Assembly: GCF_032854445.1 (NCBI RefSeq)
Contig: NW_027017971.1
Coordinates: 62,001-126,000 of the forward strand
Reading direction: 5' to 3'
DNA from: Liolophura sinensis
Lineage: Eukaryota > Mollusca > Polyplacophora > Chitonida > Chitonidae
DNA length: 64,000 nt
The notes under the pieces are model-generated. The model had not been told where the DNA came from and did no database searches. It was given only the letters and a program-made list of their open reading frames with translations. This document shows, one piece after another, positions 11,622-23,185 of the stretch (position 1 is its first letter; each line of letters starts with the position of its first letter). The position numbers were made by a program, and so were the translations under genes.

Positions 11622-12644
11622 ATGCCTCGTGCTACTCCAATGCCAATACGCCGGAACGTGATTGCCCTCCATCAAGAAGGCTACAAACAGTCCGATGTTG
11701 CCGATTGTGTAGGCATATCGCAAAGTACAGTCAGCAAAATCATCAGACGTCATCGAGACGTGGGTCATTTGCGGCCACGTCAAACTCCAGGACGGCCACG
11801 ACTGACTACGAGACGGGATGACCGCCGACTGCTCAATCTCTCTCGCACAAACCGGAAAATGTCTGCGAACCATCTTCGCCGTTTGTGGCGGAGGCATTAC
11901 GGAATCAATGTTTCCCGAACAACGGTGAATCGCAGATTACTTCAGCATGGTTATCGAGCAAGACGTATGACCAAATGTCCCCGCCTAACCGCCCAACATA
12001 GAGTCCAAAGGCTTCGCTGGGCTAGGGAGCACAGACAATTGCAGTTTGGGCATTGGCGACATGTGCTCTTCACGGATGAGAGTCGCTTCTTGCTGAAACC
12101 TGTGGACGGAAGGCAAAGGGTTCGTCGTTTGCGAGGAGAAAGCCTTCGAGATAACTGTGTGCAGGAAAACAATGAAGGGGGTGGCGGTTCAGTAATGGTT
12201 TGGGCCGGTATTCACTATGGTGGAAAAACGCCGTTGGTGGTGCCCGACGAAAACGTCAACGCCGTCGTGTACATTGATATCCTTGAAAACCATTGCCTTC
12301 CATACGCACGAAGGGTTTATGGAGACAATTTTCGTTTGCAAGACAACAACGCTACACAACACAGGGCCGCTGCAACACGAGAATTTCTTCGGGCACAATG
12401 GGTGGAGCAGTTACCTTGGCCATCGTGTTCCCCTGATATGAACCCAATAGAACATGCCTGGGACAAGTTAGGGCGAGCCATCAACGCACGTGACAATATT
12501 GCTGAAAATCTGCAAGAACTGGCACAGGCTCTGATCAATGAGTGGAACGTTCTGCCCATTGAATTCATTAACAATCTGGTCGACAGCATGCAACGACGTC
12601 TTGACGCATTGATTCGTGTCAGGGGTGGTCATACGAGATATTAA
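11622..12644 (+). CDS. Tc1/mariner-type DDE transposase (340 aa)
   Basis: Cuts and joins the element's own ends in the nucleus. Residues about 10-50 form a helix-turn-helix (HQEGYKQSDVADCVGISQST), and a second HTH-like part (about 70-115) with a GRPR-like hook (PGRPRLTTR, about 57-65) gives the usual bipartite DNA-binding region. The catalytic triad is visible: Asp in FTDESRF, Asp in LQDNN, and Glu in SPDMNPIEHAW. By my count 35 residues separate the second Asp and the Glu, one more than in classical Tc1 (34). Length is normal for the family. The start is the first Met of the frame, 309 bp inside the left end. No frameshift or stop is present. Confidence 0.92.
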   Translation: MPRATPMPIRRNVIALHQEGYKQSDVADCVGISQSTVSKIIRRHRDVGHLRPRQTPGRPRLTTRRDDRRLLNLSRTNRKMSANHLRRLWRRHYGINVSRTTVNRRLLQHGYRARRMTKCPRLTAQHRVQRLRWAREHRQLQFGHWRHVLFTDESRFLLKPVDGRQRVRRLRGESLRDNCVQENNEGGGGSVMVWAGIHYGGKTPLVVPDENVNAVVYIDILENHCLPYARRVYGDNFRLQDNNATQHRAAATREFLRAQWVEQLPWPSCSPDMNPIEHAWDKLGRAINARDNIAENLQELAQALINEWNVLPIEFINNLVDSMQRRLDALIRVRGGHTRY

Positions 12645-12936
12645 TGACTGTTTATCTTACAAACTGTATTGTCTGTAACTTATAATACGAAGGGAACAAA
12701 TACGTTTATGTTTGTGATATGGAGACATTGCAGTAAAGCCTTCAATCCTTTCGTCTTGAAATGCCAGTTTTTGTTTTTACGCCGTTCTACAGCCTATAAT
12801 CGATCCATTAAAGATTACAATAGGCTGATTTGTGTAGAAAAGACCAACATTTGGTGTTATACTGATATCTACGCCATAATCAAGCATTCAATACCGCGTA
12901 CAATTAGAATAACTCCGAATTCAGTCGTCGAATTAA

Positions 12937-12963
12937 TTTATTCCAACTTTATGGTCAACAGTG
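12937..12963. repeat. right terminal inverted repeat of the Tc1/mariner element
   Basis: Ends ...ttatggtcaacagtg and is followed by the TA target duplication. It is the inverted copy of 11313-11339. Confidence 0.9.
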
Positions 12964-12997
12964 TAGTTTGACATTGTTCCTACTTGGGTAGCACTAA

Positions 12998-13077
12998 ATG
13001 AACGTGTACATATTTCACATATTAGCATTTACTGGATCATGTATGTTGTATGACGATTTCAAACGCCGTCACAAGTC
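12998..13077 (+). pseudogene. Penelope-like reverse transcriptase fragment 1
   Basis: Translates to VYIFHILAFTGSCMLYDDFK then RRHKS, matching the conserved stretch after the RT palm in the same family as 44820-45380 (there VYISRLVAFVRYCVLCDDFN). Only about 25 codons remain, truncated by a SINE on the right and 33 bp from the Tc1/mariner insertion on the left. Confidence 0.55.
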
Positions 13078-13246
13078 ATGGCTTCCTCTCCGGCAAGTAC
13101 ATAGGAAGACCTGTCGCCGCCATGTGGATGGTTGTGGATTTACCCCGGGCTCTGCCTGGTTTCCTTTCACAATAATTCTGGCCATCGTTGAATAAGCAAA
13201 TGTGCTTGAGTACGGCGTAATACATAAATTAAATAAATGAAAATAA
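13078..13246 (+). mobile_element. SINE copy, sense, 5' truncated
   Basis: Core (atggcttcctctccggc, ctctgcctggtttcc, ctggccatcgttgaataag) and tail (cttgagtacggcgtaatac, AAATAAAT) match the family. The tRNA head is missing. It abuts the RT fragment at 12998. Confidence 0.8.
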
Positions 13247-13444
13247 GTAACAATGAAGTTATTGCCACAAAAACTATGGTGCGTGAGGCATACTCTAACA
13301 AAGGCTTTCAGTGTATCATGGAGCTTACATCATATCACTTTACATCACTGAAATCTGATGACTGCTTCTCCCTTATATATCACCACCTTTATTTTGTAAT
13401 CATCTTATATTTCTTATGAATGCCCTCGGGATTTTGTGTGTTTG

Positions 13445-13790
13445 TCTATTTTGAGTGTTTATATGGAATGTTTATTTAATGTGATGACAACATAGCCTTT
13501 TGAGTCATCAGAGACCACTGACTTGTAATAAATTGCAGACAACGTCACCGCTTTTTTCTTACCTTTTGTACATGTATGTTTCGGCCAAGGTGTTAGCAAT
13601 TGTGTAGTTGTTACTATTTAAGCTTTTATGAACAGTTAGAATAAAACCCTAACACAGGTAAATTGCCAAGATTCCAGATTTCACCGGTTGACCATTTGCA
13701 AAGTATCACATCGTCATTTCTATTCTGGATTTACTCTTTATGCTGTAGTCTTTTCCTACTAGCCTTGACGGGAATGATTGGCGTAAAACA
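13445..13790 (+). repeat. dispersed repeat 'Rep-A', plus orientation
   Basis: Contains the two Rep-A blocks: tttaatgtgatgacaaca, and further on gaacagttagaataaaaccc with caccggttgaccatttgc. The same blocks recur at 30225, 32640, 33640, 35505, 37940, 39715, 45975 and 49990. It may be the untranslated end of the Penelope-like family (see findings). Confidence 0.6.
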
Positions 13791-14084
13791 TCAGTCAAAT
13801 AAGTAAGTAAATATATTGCGATTATCGACTTGAAATGCCGCTTCCAAATATTAATCTCCTTTGTAATTGAGTCTATTTCCGCTGAACTCCAAAATCGGGG
13901 CTGTACTTGTATATGCATCGTGTTGAATCAGATCAAGACATAGGCACTGCTTTACACCACATCGGTAGATATCACGATGACACATAAAGACTGGATCATT
14001 TCAGGAACTTGATTACTATTACTTAATCTTGTAACAATGGTTTAAGAAAGTTAGAGGTATTTTCTCTTAGTTTTCCATCGGTAT

Positions 14085-14338
14085 TCAATGTATTTATTTA
14101 TTTGTTTATTTTATTTTTTTTTTATTTATTTGATTGGCGTTTTACGCTGTGCTGAAGAATATTTCATTATGGTGGAAGGAAACCAGGCAGAGCCCCAGGG
14201 AAAACCCACAGCCATCCACAGGCTGGTCACGGACCTTCCCACTTACGGCCGGAGAGGAAGCCAGCATGAGCTGGACTTTAACCCACAGCGACCGCATTGG
14301 TGAGAGGCACTTGGGTCATTACGCTGCGCTAATGTCCC
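14085..14338 (-). mobile_element. SINE copy, antisense
   Basis: Reads in reverse: a T-rich (TTTA)n tail with an unusual run of T, gattggcgttttacgctgtg, the core, and the tRNA part up to cattacgctgcgctaatg. Almost full length, with the last part of the tRNA head missing. Confidence 0.85.
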
Positions 14339-15411
14339 AATGTCTTGAGACATGTATGGGTGTTGATCTTGTAATGTTATCTTTGTAGCCAAAGTTACTC
14401 TTAGAAGAAGTGAAGGGAAGGACTTAAGACCACCTCACGATTAACTGATGTTTAATGTTGATATAAATGTTCAAAAAGAAGGATTAATTACAATCATGCG
14501 TTGTAACAGACAAACTAGTAGATATACGCTGGTAAAGTTCAAATGATTGTCCACGCTATGCGATTGCTGAGTTGGTTATAGCTGGAAACGAATTTTTCGA
14601 AAACAGAAATGAGCATACTTTCTTCGGAATCTGATTGACACCATATCGTACATATAATAACAAGAATGTATTGAATTCGAGCGGTGTGTTCTGGGGACAG
14701 ACTGTTTGACGACTTACATGTATACAAAGTAAATTAATATTCACAACCTGGAACGTGGAGGGGAAATCCCCTTGTATTTTCACGTCCTCAGAATGTCAAA
14801 AGGCAGAATAATATTGGGACTTCCTAAACGTGTGCAACGTCTTTGCCAGCAGTCTTCTGTTAAACAATGGACAAGGGTAACATCCTAACATATATGGGTA
14901 GTGTTCATCGCAAGAAGCGACATGTTATATTCATGTAGGTCTATAGACTTAATGAATAAAACGGCCAAATCAAAGTATTTCTTATAAGTGTCAGCATAAA
15001 TTCTTAAATCATTAAGTACGCCCCAAAATCGATTTCAAGCGAAACGTCGTCATAAACCATATCCACTAAGTTACACATTTACATGTATCATTATTACCTT
15101 TACGGTGAAAACAGCTTCTGATGAAAACCAGTGTTTTATATGTTTGTAAAACCGACGGTAGATAAATCATATTGTTTTATCTTATCTGACCAATGTTAAT
15201 CTTAAACAACTTCTATTCTATGTGAATTATATTTCATTATGCATTTATCAGGCGGGGCCGATGGATCATACTTTCAATTCGCACTATTCATTCTACATGT
15301 GTAATACCAGATTGGAAAAATTGAACTGGTTTTACCACGGACACATTTATGATGTAATGACTAAAACATAATGATTTGGATGACATGATAACTCCTTTGA
15401 CAGCTCTGTGA

Positions 15412-15662
15412 TTTGATTCATTTGATTGGTGTTTTACGCACTACTCAAGAATATTTCACTTATACGACGGCGGCCAGCATTGTGGTGGGAGGAAACCAGG
15501 CAGAGCCCAGGGGAACCCCACGACCATCCGCAGGTTGCTGTCACACCTTCCCACTTACGGCCGGAGAGGAAGCCAGCATGAGCTGGGCTTGAACTCACAG
15601 CGACCGCATTGGTGAGAGACTCCTGGGTCATTACGCTGCGCTAACGCGCTAACCAACTTAAC
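15412..15662 (-). mobile_element. SINE copy, antisense, nearly full length
   Basis: Runs from ttgattggtgttttacgcac through the core (cggcggccagcattgtggtg, cttacggccggagaggaag) to the tRNA head gcgctaacgcgctaaccaac. The (AATA)n tail is short. Confidence 0.88.
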
Positions 15663-17990
15663 AGCTCTGTTGTGTTGGCATCTGACGATATGTAACCAGG
15701 TGACAATCGATTTGTTTCTTTGTTTCCTACCGTCGGGCTCACCGTTTGGCCTACTTGTCTATGCACACAGACAACCTTGCCCCCAAACATTGATTATCTA
15801 TGGCTTGATCCGTATTAGCCAATGACACAACAGCCTCAAACAGGAAGACAAATGAGGACGAATTGCCAAACTCCGCGACAGATTTTCAACCTTTTTAAGG
15901 AAGATAGGTCAAAGACAACGTCGACCGATGGGACCACCAGTCTTGACAAATAGCCTTCACATATTTTTAGGTCAGGTAGATAAGGTGACATGAAAGGCTG
16001 AACGATCTAGATAAACCTGTCTAATTCATCCGCCATGTTTTTTTTGCGCTATTATATCACACCCAAGTCAAAGACATTTTACGTATTTTTAAATGCGTGT
16101 TTTTGAACCATTCAGATTTGTACTTTAGAACCAAGAGATAACATTTACATTTGCACCCTGGCATTACTCCTTACCACGTATCAGTTGACTTAATTTAACA
16201 GGTGTATATTGTATCTGTCCATGTACTCCGGTACAACGTACTACATACACACTTTTTACATCAATAAATATCGGTCTTGGAATACTACTATATTCATTTG
16301 TTCAGTTATTCATTTGATTGGTGTAAACCGTACTCAAGAATAGCATATTCATTTGTGTCTATAATACTTACCTCATAGATATTTATCATATCAGCGGTAT
16401 AACTGTATCATTTTGTGCTTACTGTTTGAAAGAATATTTAGCTATTGTTTTAAAATAGATGAGTCAAATTTCAAATACTAAATGTAAATAAGTATCGAAT
16501 CCGGCATCCATACACTATGTTATATTCACGTAAAAGACGTACCAGGCATTTTGTGTATATCTGTTAAAGTCAGGTCTTCTACAGGAAAGGTGCACTATGA
16601 AAAATGAATACATGATAAAGGGAAGAAACATGCTGTCCGTTATAAAGGATATTATCCAAACATGTCTTCTTTATCAGCTTCTAATTCGAAAGTCACTCAG
16701 TATTACCTGGTATCAGTGAATCTAAATCGTACCTTCAATAAATATCACCAGGACTTTCGAATATAGAAGCTGAAAGGTTATCTGGACACAAAAGATAACA
16801 TAAAATACTCTATACAAAACGATGTATCAACGAATAACAACAGGTAAATTTGAAAAGCATATTTTGTAGAAATTTGACAGCGATGTCATAACAGAAGAAA
16901 TCTTCCTTTCAAAAATTTGTTGTATCGACCACAGGCATGTTTATGAATAGATAAGCTTGGTATAATCATTTGCACCAAATCGTCTTATCAGACATCCTTT
17001 AGGCGACGGAATGGAATATCATGCCCAGAATATCCACTGTTTTCCTCACTCAGATTCATGGGAGGGTAGCAGCCAAGAGACACAAATAAGGATATAGACG
17101 CATTAATGCAATCGGTACCGATGCTATTGTCACGGTTTAATGTAGTGCAGAAATTTTATAATATACTTCATATATATCATTTTTCTAAAGATCTTTATTC
17201 GTACCACAAACAAATGACCAAAACCATTTGCAGTGCCTGCTAAATTAAACGTTGAAAACCTTGAACCCATATCTAAGTCTGGAATGACTTCATTGTCACC
17301 ATTTATTTGGCGATCATTTTTAAGAACAAATCTTCTGTACACAAATAATTATGTTTAGACTAGATGAGATTAAAGTAAATCCATTGTGTGGGTTTGTTGT
17401 CTTTGTGAGTGTAGAATCTGTCGTGAAGAAAACGAAAATGTCTATCCAGTCAACGATATGGGGATATTTTTATGCAATACCCAGTATGCCAAATAGAGGA
17501 GAGGCGTGACCCGTTAAACAGGGAAGGAGATAAAAGAAAGATATTTGAGAGATAAAAGATTTTGGGATAAGCCATTTTTTCTTCCTTGTGCTCATTAATA
17601 CACGATTACTGTCAATTACCTCTGTAAAAAGATTTACGTCAGACTTCTAATTGTTCGTTAATAATCATTTTAAAGTCCCAAGCACTGTACATACTTTATG
17701 TGACTGATTACTCTATATACAGGTGTATTTATAACCTCCATTTATAGCATGCCGTGTTATTCGCCATTTTGTGTTCGTGCGACATGGCATGAACAGCCCA
17801 GCTATAGGCCTACTGGGAGGTGAAAACATCACGCAAATGCCGAACTGTAGGGCTATTTTTACCCCAACTTCTGAAATCTAGTTCACTGTTTACGGTACCT
17901 GCAGGTCTGTCACATGTCACGGACACTATCATTTGATACTATGATGTACAACGGCTGGGTAGTTTCCTTTGTGAGTTTAACCGACAGACC

Positions 17991-17993
<3 letters not shown>
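15663..17993. other. no gene recognised
   Basis: AT-rich DNA with no supported coding exon. It contains a SINE tail remnant at about 16300-16345 (catttgattggtgta, cgtactcaagaat). Short open frames look random. Confidence 0.35.
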
Positions 17994-18045
<52 letters not shown>

Positions 18046-18047
18046 AT
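17994..18047. repeat. (TA)n / (TG)n microsatellite
   Basis: An uninterrupted AT dinucleotide array of about 44 bp followed by a short TG tract. Confidence 0.95.
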
Positions 18048-19394
18048 GCCTTGACATAATTGTATATGCTGCCTGGATACAAGGGCAAAGGGTGGAGAGG
18101 GGATACAAATTAAACTGTGCTCAATTGCGTGTTTAAACCTATTCAGGTGATTGTAAAAAATCTAGTATTACCTCATCTGCAAATTTACAATGCCTGCGTG
18201 CAATGGTGTTGTTGTAAACACCAGTAAACCTGTAGTTTTCAGCCTTTTGGGAACATGCAACCTTCTGAAAACATCAAATCAGCATTAAATTCAAAAGGCA
18301 TCAGAAGCGTGTATGAAATTTACAGCTTGTCTGTATTTATGAATGTACAGGTCTTTTCACGCGTCAAGCATTATAGATGCAGTTCGTATATTAACAAACG
18401 ATAACTTTAGAAAATACTTCCACGAAATAAGACGTATTTTTGTGTTATTGGATATCTCCTTACAAACATCGTTAAATGTCGCAAAACATCGAGTTGTCAC
18501 AAAAATTAGGGCGGTAATGAGTCGGTAAATCATGATGGGAGCTGAGAGCATTATATATAATTACCAGTATTACCTCCCTTGGGCATATTTTGTGTCGACA
18601 AAACTATATGGAGTTACCCATGAATAAGGCACGTGACCTTATCTTCAACCAGGAAGGTATCCATGACAACCACATGACCTATTAGGAGTTTACTTATGGG
18701 CGTTTCCATGTAGAGAGGCGAAATTTTATTTACAAATAGTCCAGATTTATAAAACTGCCTGTCACAGGACAAAGGATCTTCCTGGGTCTAGAATAGCTTT
18801 TGTTCCATTTTAAACCTAATACGTTTCTGGGGTCAGAGAAATACATGCCGTCGTGGGAAAACTGGAGCTTTCCTCCTGTTTATATGTTTATTATCTGACA
18901 ATCTGTCACTTATGCATGCAACATACAACGTTCTCAGTAATGAATCTCAATGATATTTACTCCAGCTAACAGCATATCATACGATTACACTGAGAAATGG
19001 GGCACCTGTTTTTCAGTATAGTGTTGTAGTAAATGTCTATTAAAGACACTATTATATGTTCACTGTATAATTCATAAGACAAAACATTTTTCAAATACTA
19101 ACATGAGCAACTGTGAGCATGGGAGACGATTTCCCATCTAGTTGCTTTGTTTTAAAAGTGTAATGCGACCATATCTTAATTTTAAAAACGATTTTTATCA
19201 CATTGTTATTTTTTTTCAACATAACAAATTGTGTGCGTCCCCATGTTTGAGGGATATCTGGGAATATAGCAAAAGTTTCTTCTGTATGACCGTGTATGGT
19301 GGTGGTCAAAATGATTACCGGACAGTGCGGCTTTGGGAGATAATGTGGGCTATTTTATCTCTGATTTTATTACACCGGCAGAAAAACTTAACAA
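18048..19394. other. no gene recognised
   Basis: AT-rich sequence without convincing coding frames, splice-bounded exons or repeats that I could identify. Confidence 0.35.
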
Positions 19395-19450
19395 ATTATT
19401 TATTTATTTATTTTCATTGGTGTTTTACGCCCTACTCAAGAATATACGAC
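19395..19450 (-). mobile_element. SINE tail fragment, antisense
   Basis: (TTTA)n followed by ttggtgttttacgccctact then caagaatata. Only the last 50 bp or so of a SINE remain. Another, complete copy in the same orientation starts about 30 bp downstream. Confidence 0.7.
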
Positions 19451-19477
19451 GACAAGACAGCCAAGACAAATATGACG

Positions 19478-19746
19478 TCATATTTATTTATTTATTTGAT
19501 TAATGTTTCACGCTGTACTCAAAAATATTTCACGTATTCAACGGCGGCCAGCATTATGGTGGGTGGAAACCGGGCAAAGCCCGGGGGAAACCCACGGCCG
19601 CAGATGGCTGTCAGACATTCCCACGTACGGCCGGAGAGGAAACCAGCATGAGCTGGACTTGAATTCACAGCAACCGCATTGGTGAGAGGCTTCTAGGTCA
19701 TTACGCTGTGCTAGCGCGCTAACCAACTGAGCCACGGAGACCCCCG
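19478..19746 (-). mobile_element. SINE copy, antisense, full length
   Basis: Complete from the (TTTA)n tail to the tRNA head (gctagcgcgctaaccaactg then agccacggagac). The core is intact, with the ccgggcaaagcccggg hairpin-like block. Confidence 0.92.
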
Positions 19747-19829
19747 TTAACAATTGACAGAGTGCAACAGACAATGAGACTAATTTCCCTTGAAAATAGA
19801 GGCAATTTAATGTACAAGTATATACTTGA

Positions 19830-19925
19830 TTCGGGTGGCGAGGCAAATAAAATTGTGGATGGAGGAAAACAGGTGGAGCCTGCAGATAATAACAACTTTA
19901 GGTACCTGGCTAACCTTCCCACTTT
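19830..19925 (-). mobile_element. degenerate SINE-like remnant
   Basis: Weak similarity to the antisense SINE core (tggatggaggaaaacaggtg, then ggtacctggctaaccttccc). It may be a second subfamily with a shorter core. Confidence 0.4.
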
Positions 19926-20554
19926 AGACCCATCTTGTATATCAACCTGTGTAAAATAAATGTAAAAGAATGACTAAAACGCTCTGCACATAACATTTGC
20001 TCATAGTAGACAATCATGAGTACATTTAATCTCATTCAATATGTAATATATCATTAACAGACAACATTATCCAATAACAATTTTCCTTTCTATATTTTAG
20101 TTAAGCAAGTTTATGCAGCTGTTACATGTAATAATGCTGGGGAGTACTCAGATCTATTTCAACATCAAAATCATAAATGCATATGTTTACTAGGGTTGTC
20201 TCCCCTGAAACAACGCTTTCTTTTTTCTGATTGTAACTTGCAGGGTTGCAGAAAGTTCAACGCTGATTTTACAACATTAAAAATAGATTTTTTCTTATCA
20301 ATTAAGTTATACGGTTTCCTTACTGGGTAGGCTAGTAAATATCACGTTTTTTTCCTGAAACATCATTGGAATGTACTTGGTTTCCTCTGTCTACCCCTTG
20401 AAAAGTTAAACCCAGGCAGTGTCATTTTAAAATGTAAAAAGTAAGCTTATATTGGCCATTTTGTAACATAAAACAGAAAGAGTAAAGACAGAGCAGCTTT
20501 TTTCACCTAATTCTGCTGAAGCCTTGATTCTAGAGCTTTTTTGTAAATTGCTAC

Positions 20555-22537
20555 TGTAGCGATTTGTTTTTATATATATATCTTCTTAACGATACAGATA
20601 TCCCAGTTCCAAATCACACCATTTACTACAGGGGAAAGCACAATATTGGTAGCGTGAAGCACCCAGTGTCGAACTCTGGAACAATATCTGTATACTGCTG
20701 GAGACGTTCGCTACTATGGATTCTTTTGAATGTCAGCTCGGTCAGTCCGTGTCATTCAGTAGTATGTTTGGGAAAACCACTAGTTAGCTCTGAACTTCGA
20801 ATAACCAAGAAAAGTCCGATTTTTAAGGTTCAACAAACAGCAGCAACAGTTTTATTAAAATAGAGTAACAGGAGAATGTTGATATATATATATATAGGTA
20901 AAAGTGCCAGTACTGTGTACAAGCACAACATCTGTACTTCAGATGGTTCAGATAACTGTGTTAGGGATATCTCAGGGAGGTATTAAACCGAGTACTGCTG
21001 TGATAGTGGTATGTCCTACTGGTGTCATATAGACAATATGTCAGCCATGTGTGGGGACATTATCCGTAAATAATACTTTCAGGTCTTCTCTGGGAGTAAC
21101 AGTTCCAGAATTGGTCCAGTAATAACTTGGGAAAACGAGTTTCAAATTCTGGGACTCGGTGTCTCACTGTGCCGAAACTGGGAATCCCAGTCCCACTATT
21201 GCTCAGGGGCACTTATGCACAAATTCTCCCAGTATAAATGTTTCAGCTTATACTTGGGAATTATAAAATTTTGGTCCAGAAAATCCCAGTTACAAACTAT
21301 TGAGATATACTGTCTCAATCATGGTTGGGAATATCAGTCTCACAGCCTGGGAAAGTCAGTCCCACAGCCTGGGAACACTTGTGTCACAATTTGGAACTAG
21401 CAGTCCCACTGTCTCTAGGTATGCTCTAAAGCTGAAATCCCACTGCAGTGCTGACAACTTCTCTAGCTACCACTTCACACTGCTTATATACATGTAAAAT
21501 ACCTGCCTTAGAAAGCTAACTAGGTGGAAATTTAGATGTTAACACGACGGTGGTCCGTGATCATCTGGGACTGAAAGTGGGAATTTGCCCGGTATTTATA
21601 GTCTACGCTCATAAATATTCATGAGTACCAAGGATGGTACTCAGAGCACTGATTGGCTAATACCAAAGTAACAACATCTGTGTATAGAAATACTATACAT
21701 GTACATGCGTATCTAATGTCATGGCACATTTTTCTTTCTTTTTCTTAATAATGGAAAGATGAACAATAACTTGTAGGTAGAAAGGAGATGAGCCTGTGGA
21801 GTGAAACTATTTACTTTCGCAAATACAAGTTAATGCCCCTTTTGAAACTCTTCAATATGAGTTTAACACTAAAGGATGTCGTAAAGTAGACAACCTCGTC
21901 TAGCGGCAGTTCACCGTGAACGACGATCGTGCGCGGCGAAGCAACAACAACAACCACAAAAATGATTTAGTGTCTTAAACTTGGTATAAAGGACGTTATA
22001 TGCCAAAATCATGCCACAGTCAGTGAGTACTAATGTTGTTTTAACTGGAAAGATGCCGTACGTGTTTTGTTATAGCAAGAATATGTCCAAACGTAATGGA
22101 AACTCTACTCAAATTTGTCACTTCAAAATATTAACAATGGCGGATGTTTCGCCAAACTTAAGGTCGCTAAAAAAAAACTGTTGTTTGCAACCTAGTCAAA
22201 CAATATCTGATCACCAAGCTTGGAGAGAAACTCCTTCAACATGTCAGTGTATTATACGTGAAATATGGTGTTCTAATTTATATTAAGGCGCCAAAAACAA
22301 CTTGCACTCATGAGTCCACAAAATATCCTGTCTCTATATGTTACAAAAAAAACATATATATATATTTCAAAATATTCCACAAAAATTCTAATTTAATTTG
22401 AGGATATGTCTAACCCATAAAAATTTACATTCTACTGGTAAAACCTGTGTCTACGTTATGGACAAGGCAGAAAATTAACCCCTAACCTACCATGCAATTA
22501 TATGAAATCATATACTGTCTCTAGCAAAATCGCCACA
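20555..22537 (-). repeat. 3' LTR (left copy)
   Basis: 1983 bp, starting tgtagcgatttg and ending aaaatcgccaca on the plus strand, so TG...CA in both senses. It lacks a 70-bp block present in the right copy. LTRs this long are unusual but known in this superfamily. It includes short imperfect 'tcccag/cctggga' repeats around 21100-21420. Confidence 0.93.
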
Positions 22538-22551
22538 TCACCCCCTCCTAC
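22538..22551 (-). other. polypurine tract
   Basis: Directly next to the 3' LTR, the minus strand reads taggagggggtga, a purine run in the position where plus-strand DNA synthesis is primed. Confidence 0.8.
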
Positions 22552-22930
22552 AAATAATGCTCGTCCCGAGCACTGCAGTGCTAGAGACAAAATACATCAT
22601 GAAAAGGACATCGCACATGGTAACAGGTGAGTTATTATCACCTGTCAAAAATACTGTACCAGTATCATAATCATAAACCATATGTATATAATTGTGGAAC
22701 AAGATACATTAGTACTGAAACTCACAATTATCAGTTCTAGATAACTGTATCTCAACAGTCCTTGGTAACCTGAAATGTTCAGATAATGTTCATAGTTCAT
22801 GTATCTGTCCTGACTAGACCCTTGTCTCTATATACAAGCATGGGTATGCATTATGTAACTACAATTCTAAACTTTAATATGAATAGGGTGAGAACTAATA
22901 ATGAAATTTCGATTTTGTGTCCTAAAATGT

Positions 22931-23185
22931 TCACTCTTCAAGGATTCTTCTGTTCCCACACAGCACACAGCGGAATGCCACCGGCGACTTGATAATCTCC
23001 TCCTTGACTGTGGTCACCTTACCTCCCTCATAGGTGGTGGTTTTCAGATGGTGCACATGGGCGTAATGCGGTTCTCCCTCCTCCCTTGGGATGGTGATCG
23101 TTGATATTGGTGTTCCTACTGGCTCATTTGTGAGGTCACACTTAATCTGTCTCAACAGTCCACGGTTTATAAGTGGTTCCCTCAT
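22931..23185 (-). pseudogene. out-of-frame C-terminal extension of pol
   Basis: An 84-codon frame overlapping the end of the integrase frame in another phase (REPLINRGLLRQIKCDLTNE...). It may be the true C-terminus displaced by a frameshift near 23180, or a chance frame. No known domain. Confidence 0.3.

Larger units (their letters stand above)
11313..12963 (+). mobile_element. complete Tc1/mariner-superfamily transposon
   Basis: A 1651-bp element with perfect terminal inverted repeats of about 27 bp. The left end begins cactgttgaccataaagttg, and the right end is its reverse complement up to 12963. It is flanked by TA on both sides (11311-11312 and 12964-12965), the target duplication expected for this superfamily. 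It contains one uninterrupted transposase gene (11622-12644). Intact ends plus an intact gene suggest a recent, possibly still functional insertion; activity cannot be judged from one copy. Confidence 0.93.

Noticed and set aside
11538-11897. 119-codon minus-strand frame opposite the transposase
   Set aside because: Antisense shadow of the transposase coding region, where the codon bias of the real gene keeps the other strand open.
17994-18047. origin or regulatory AT element
   Set aside because: A plain TA microsatellite, common in such genomes; nothing else around it.
20564-20863. 99-codon plus-strand frame, repeated at 28167
   Set aside because: It lies within both LTRs, antisense to the element, starts in the AT-rich LTR end and has no protein family character. 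It is identical because the LTRs are.
22011-22286. 91-codon frame beginning MPQSVSTNVVLTG, also at 29618
   Set aside because: Again inside the LTRs. Its ends differ between copies because of the 70-bp indel. No support as a gene.
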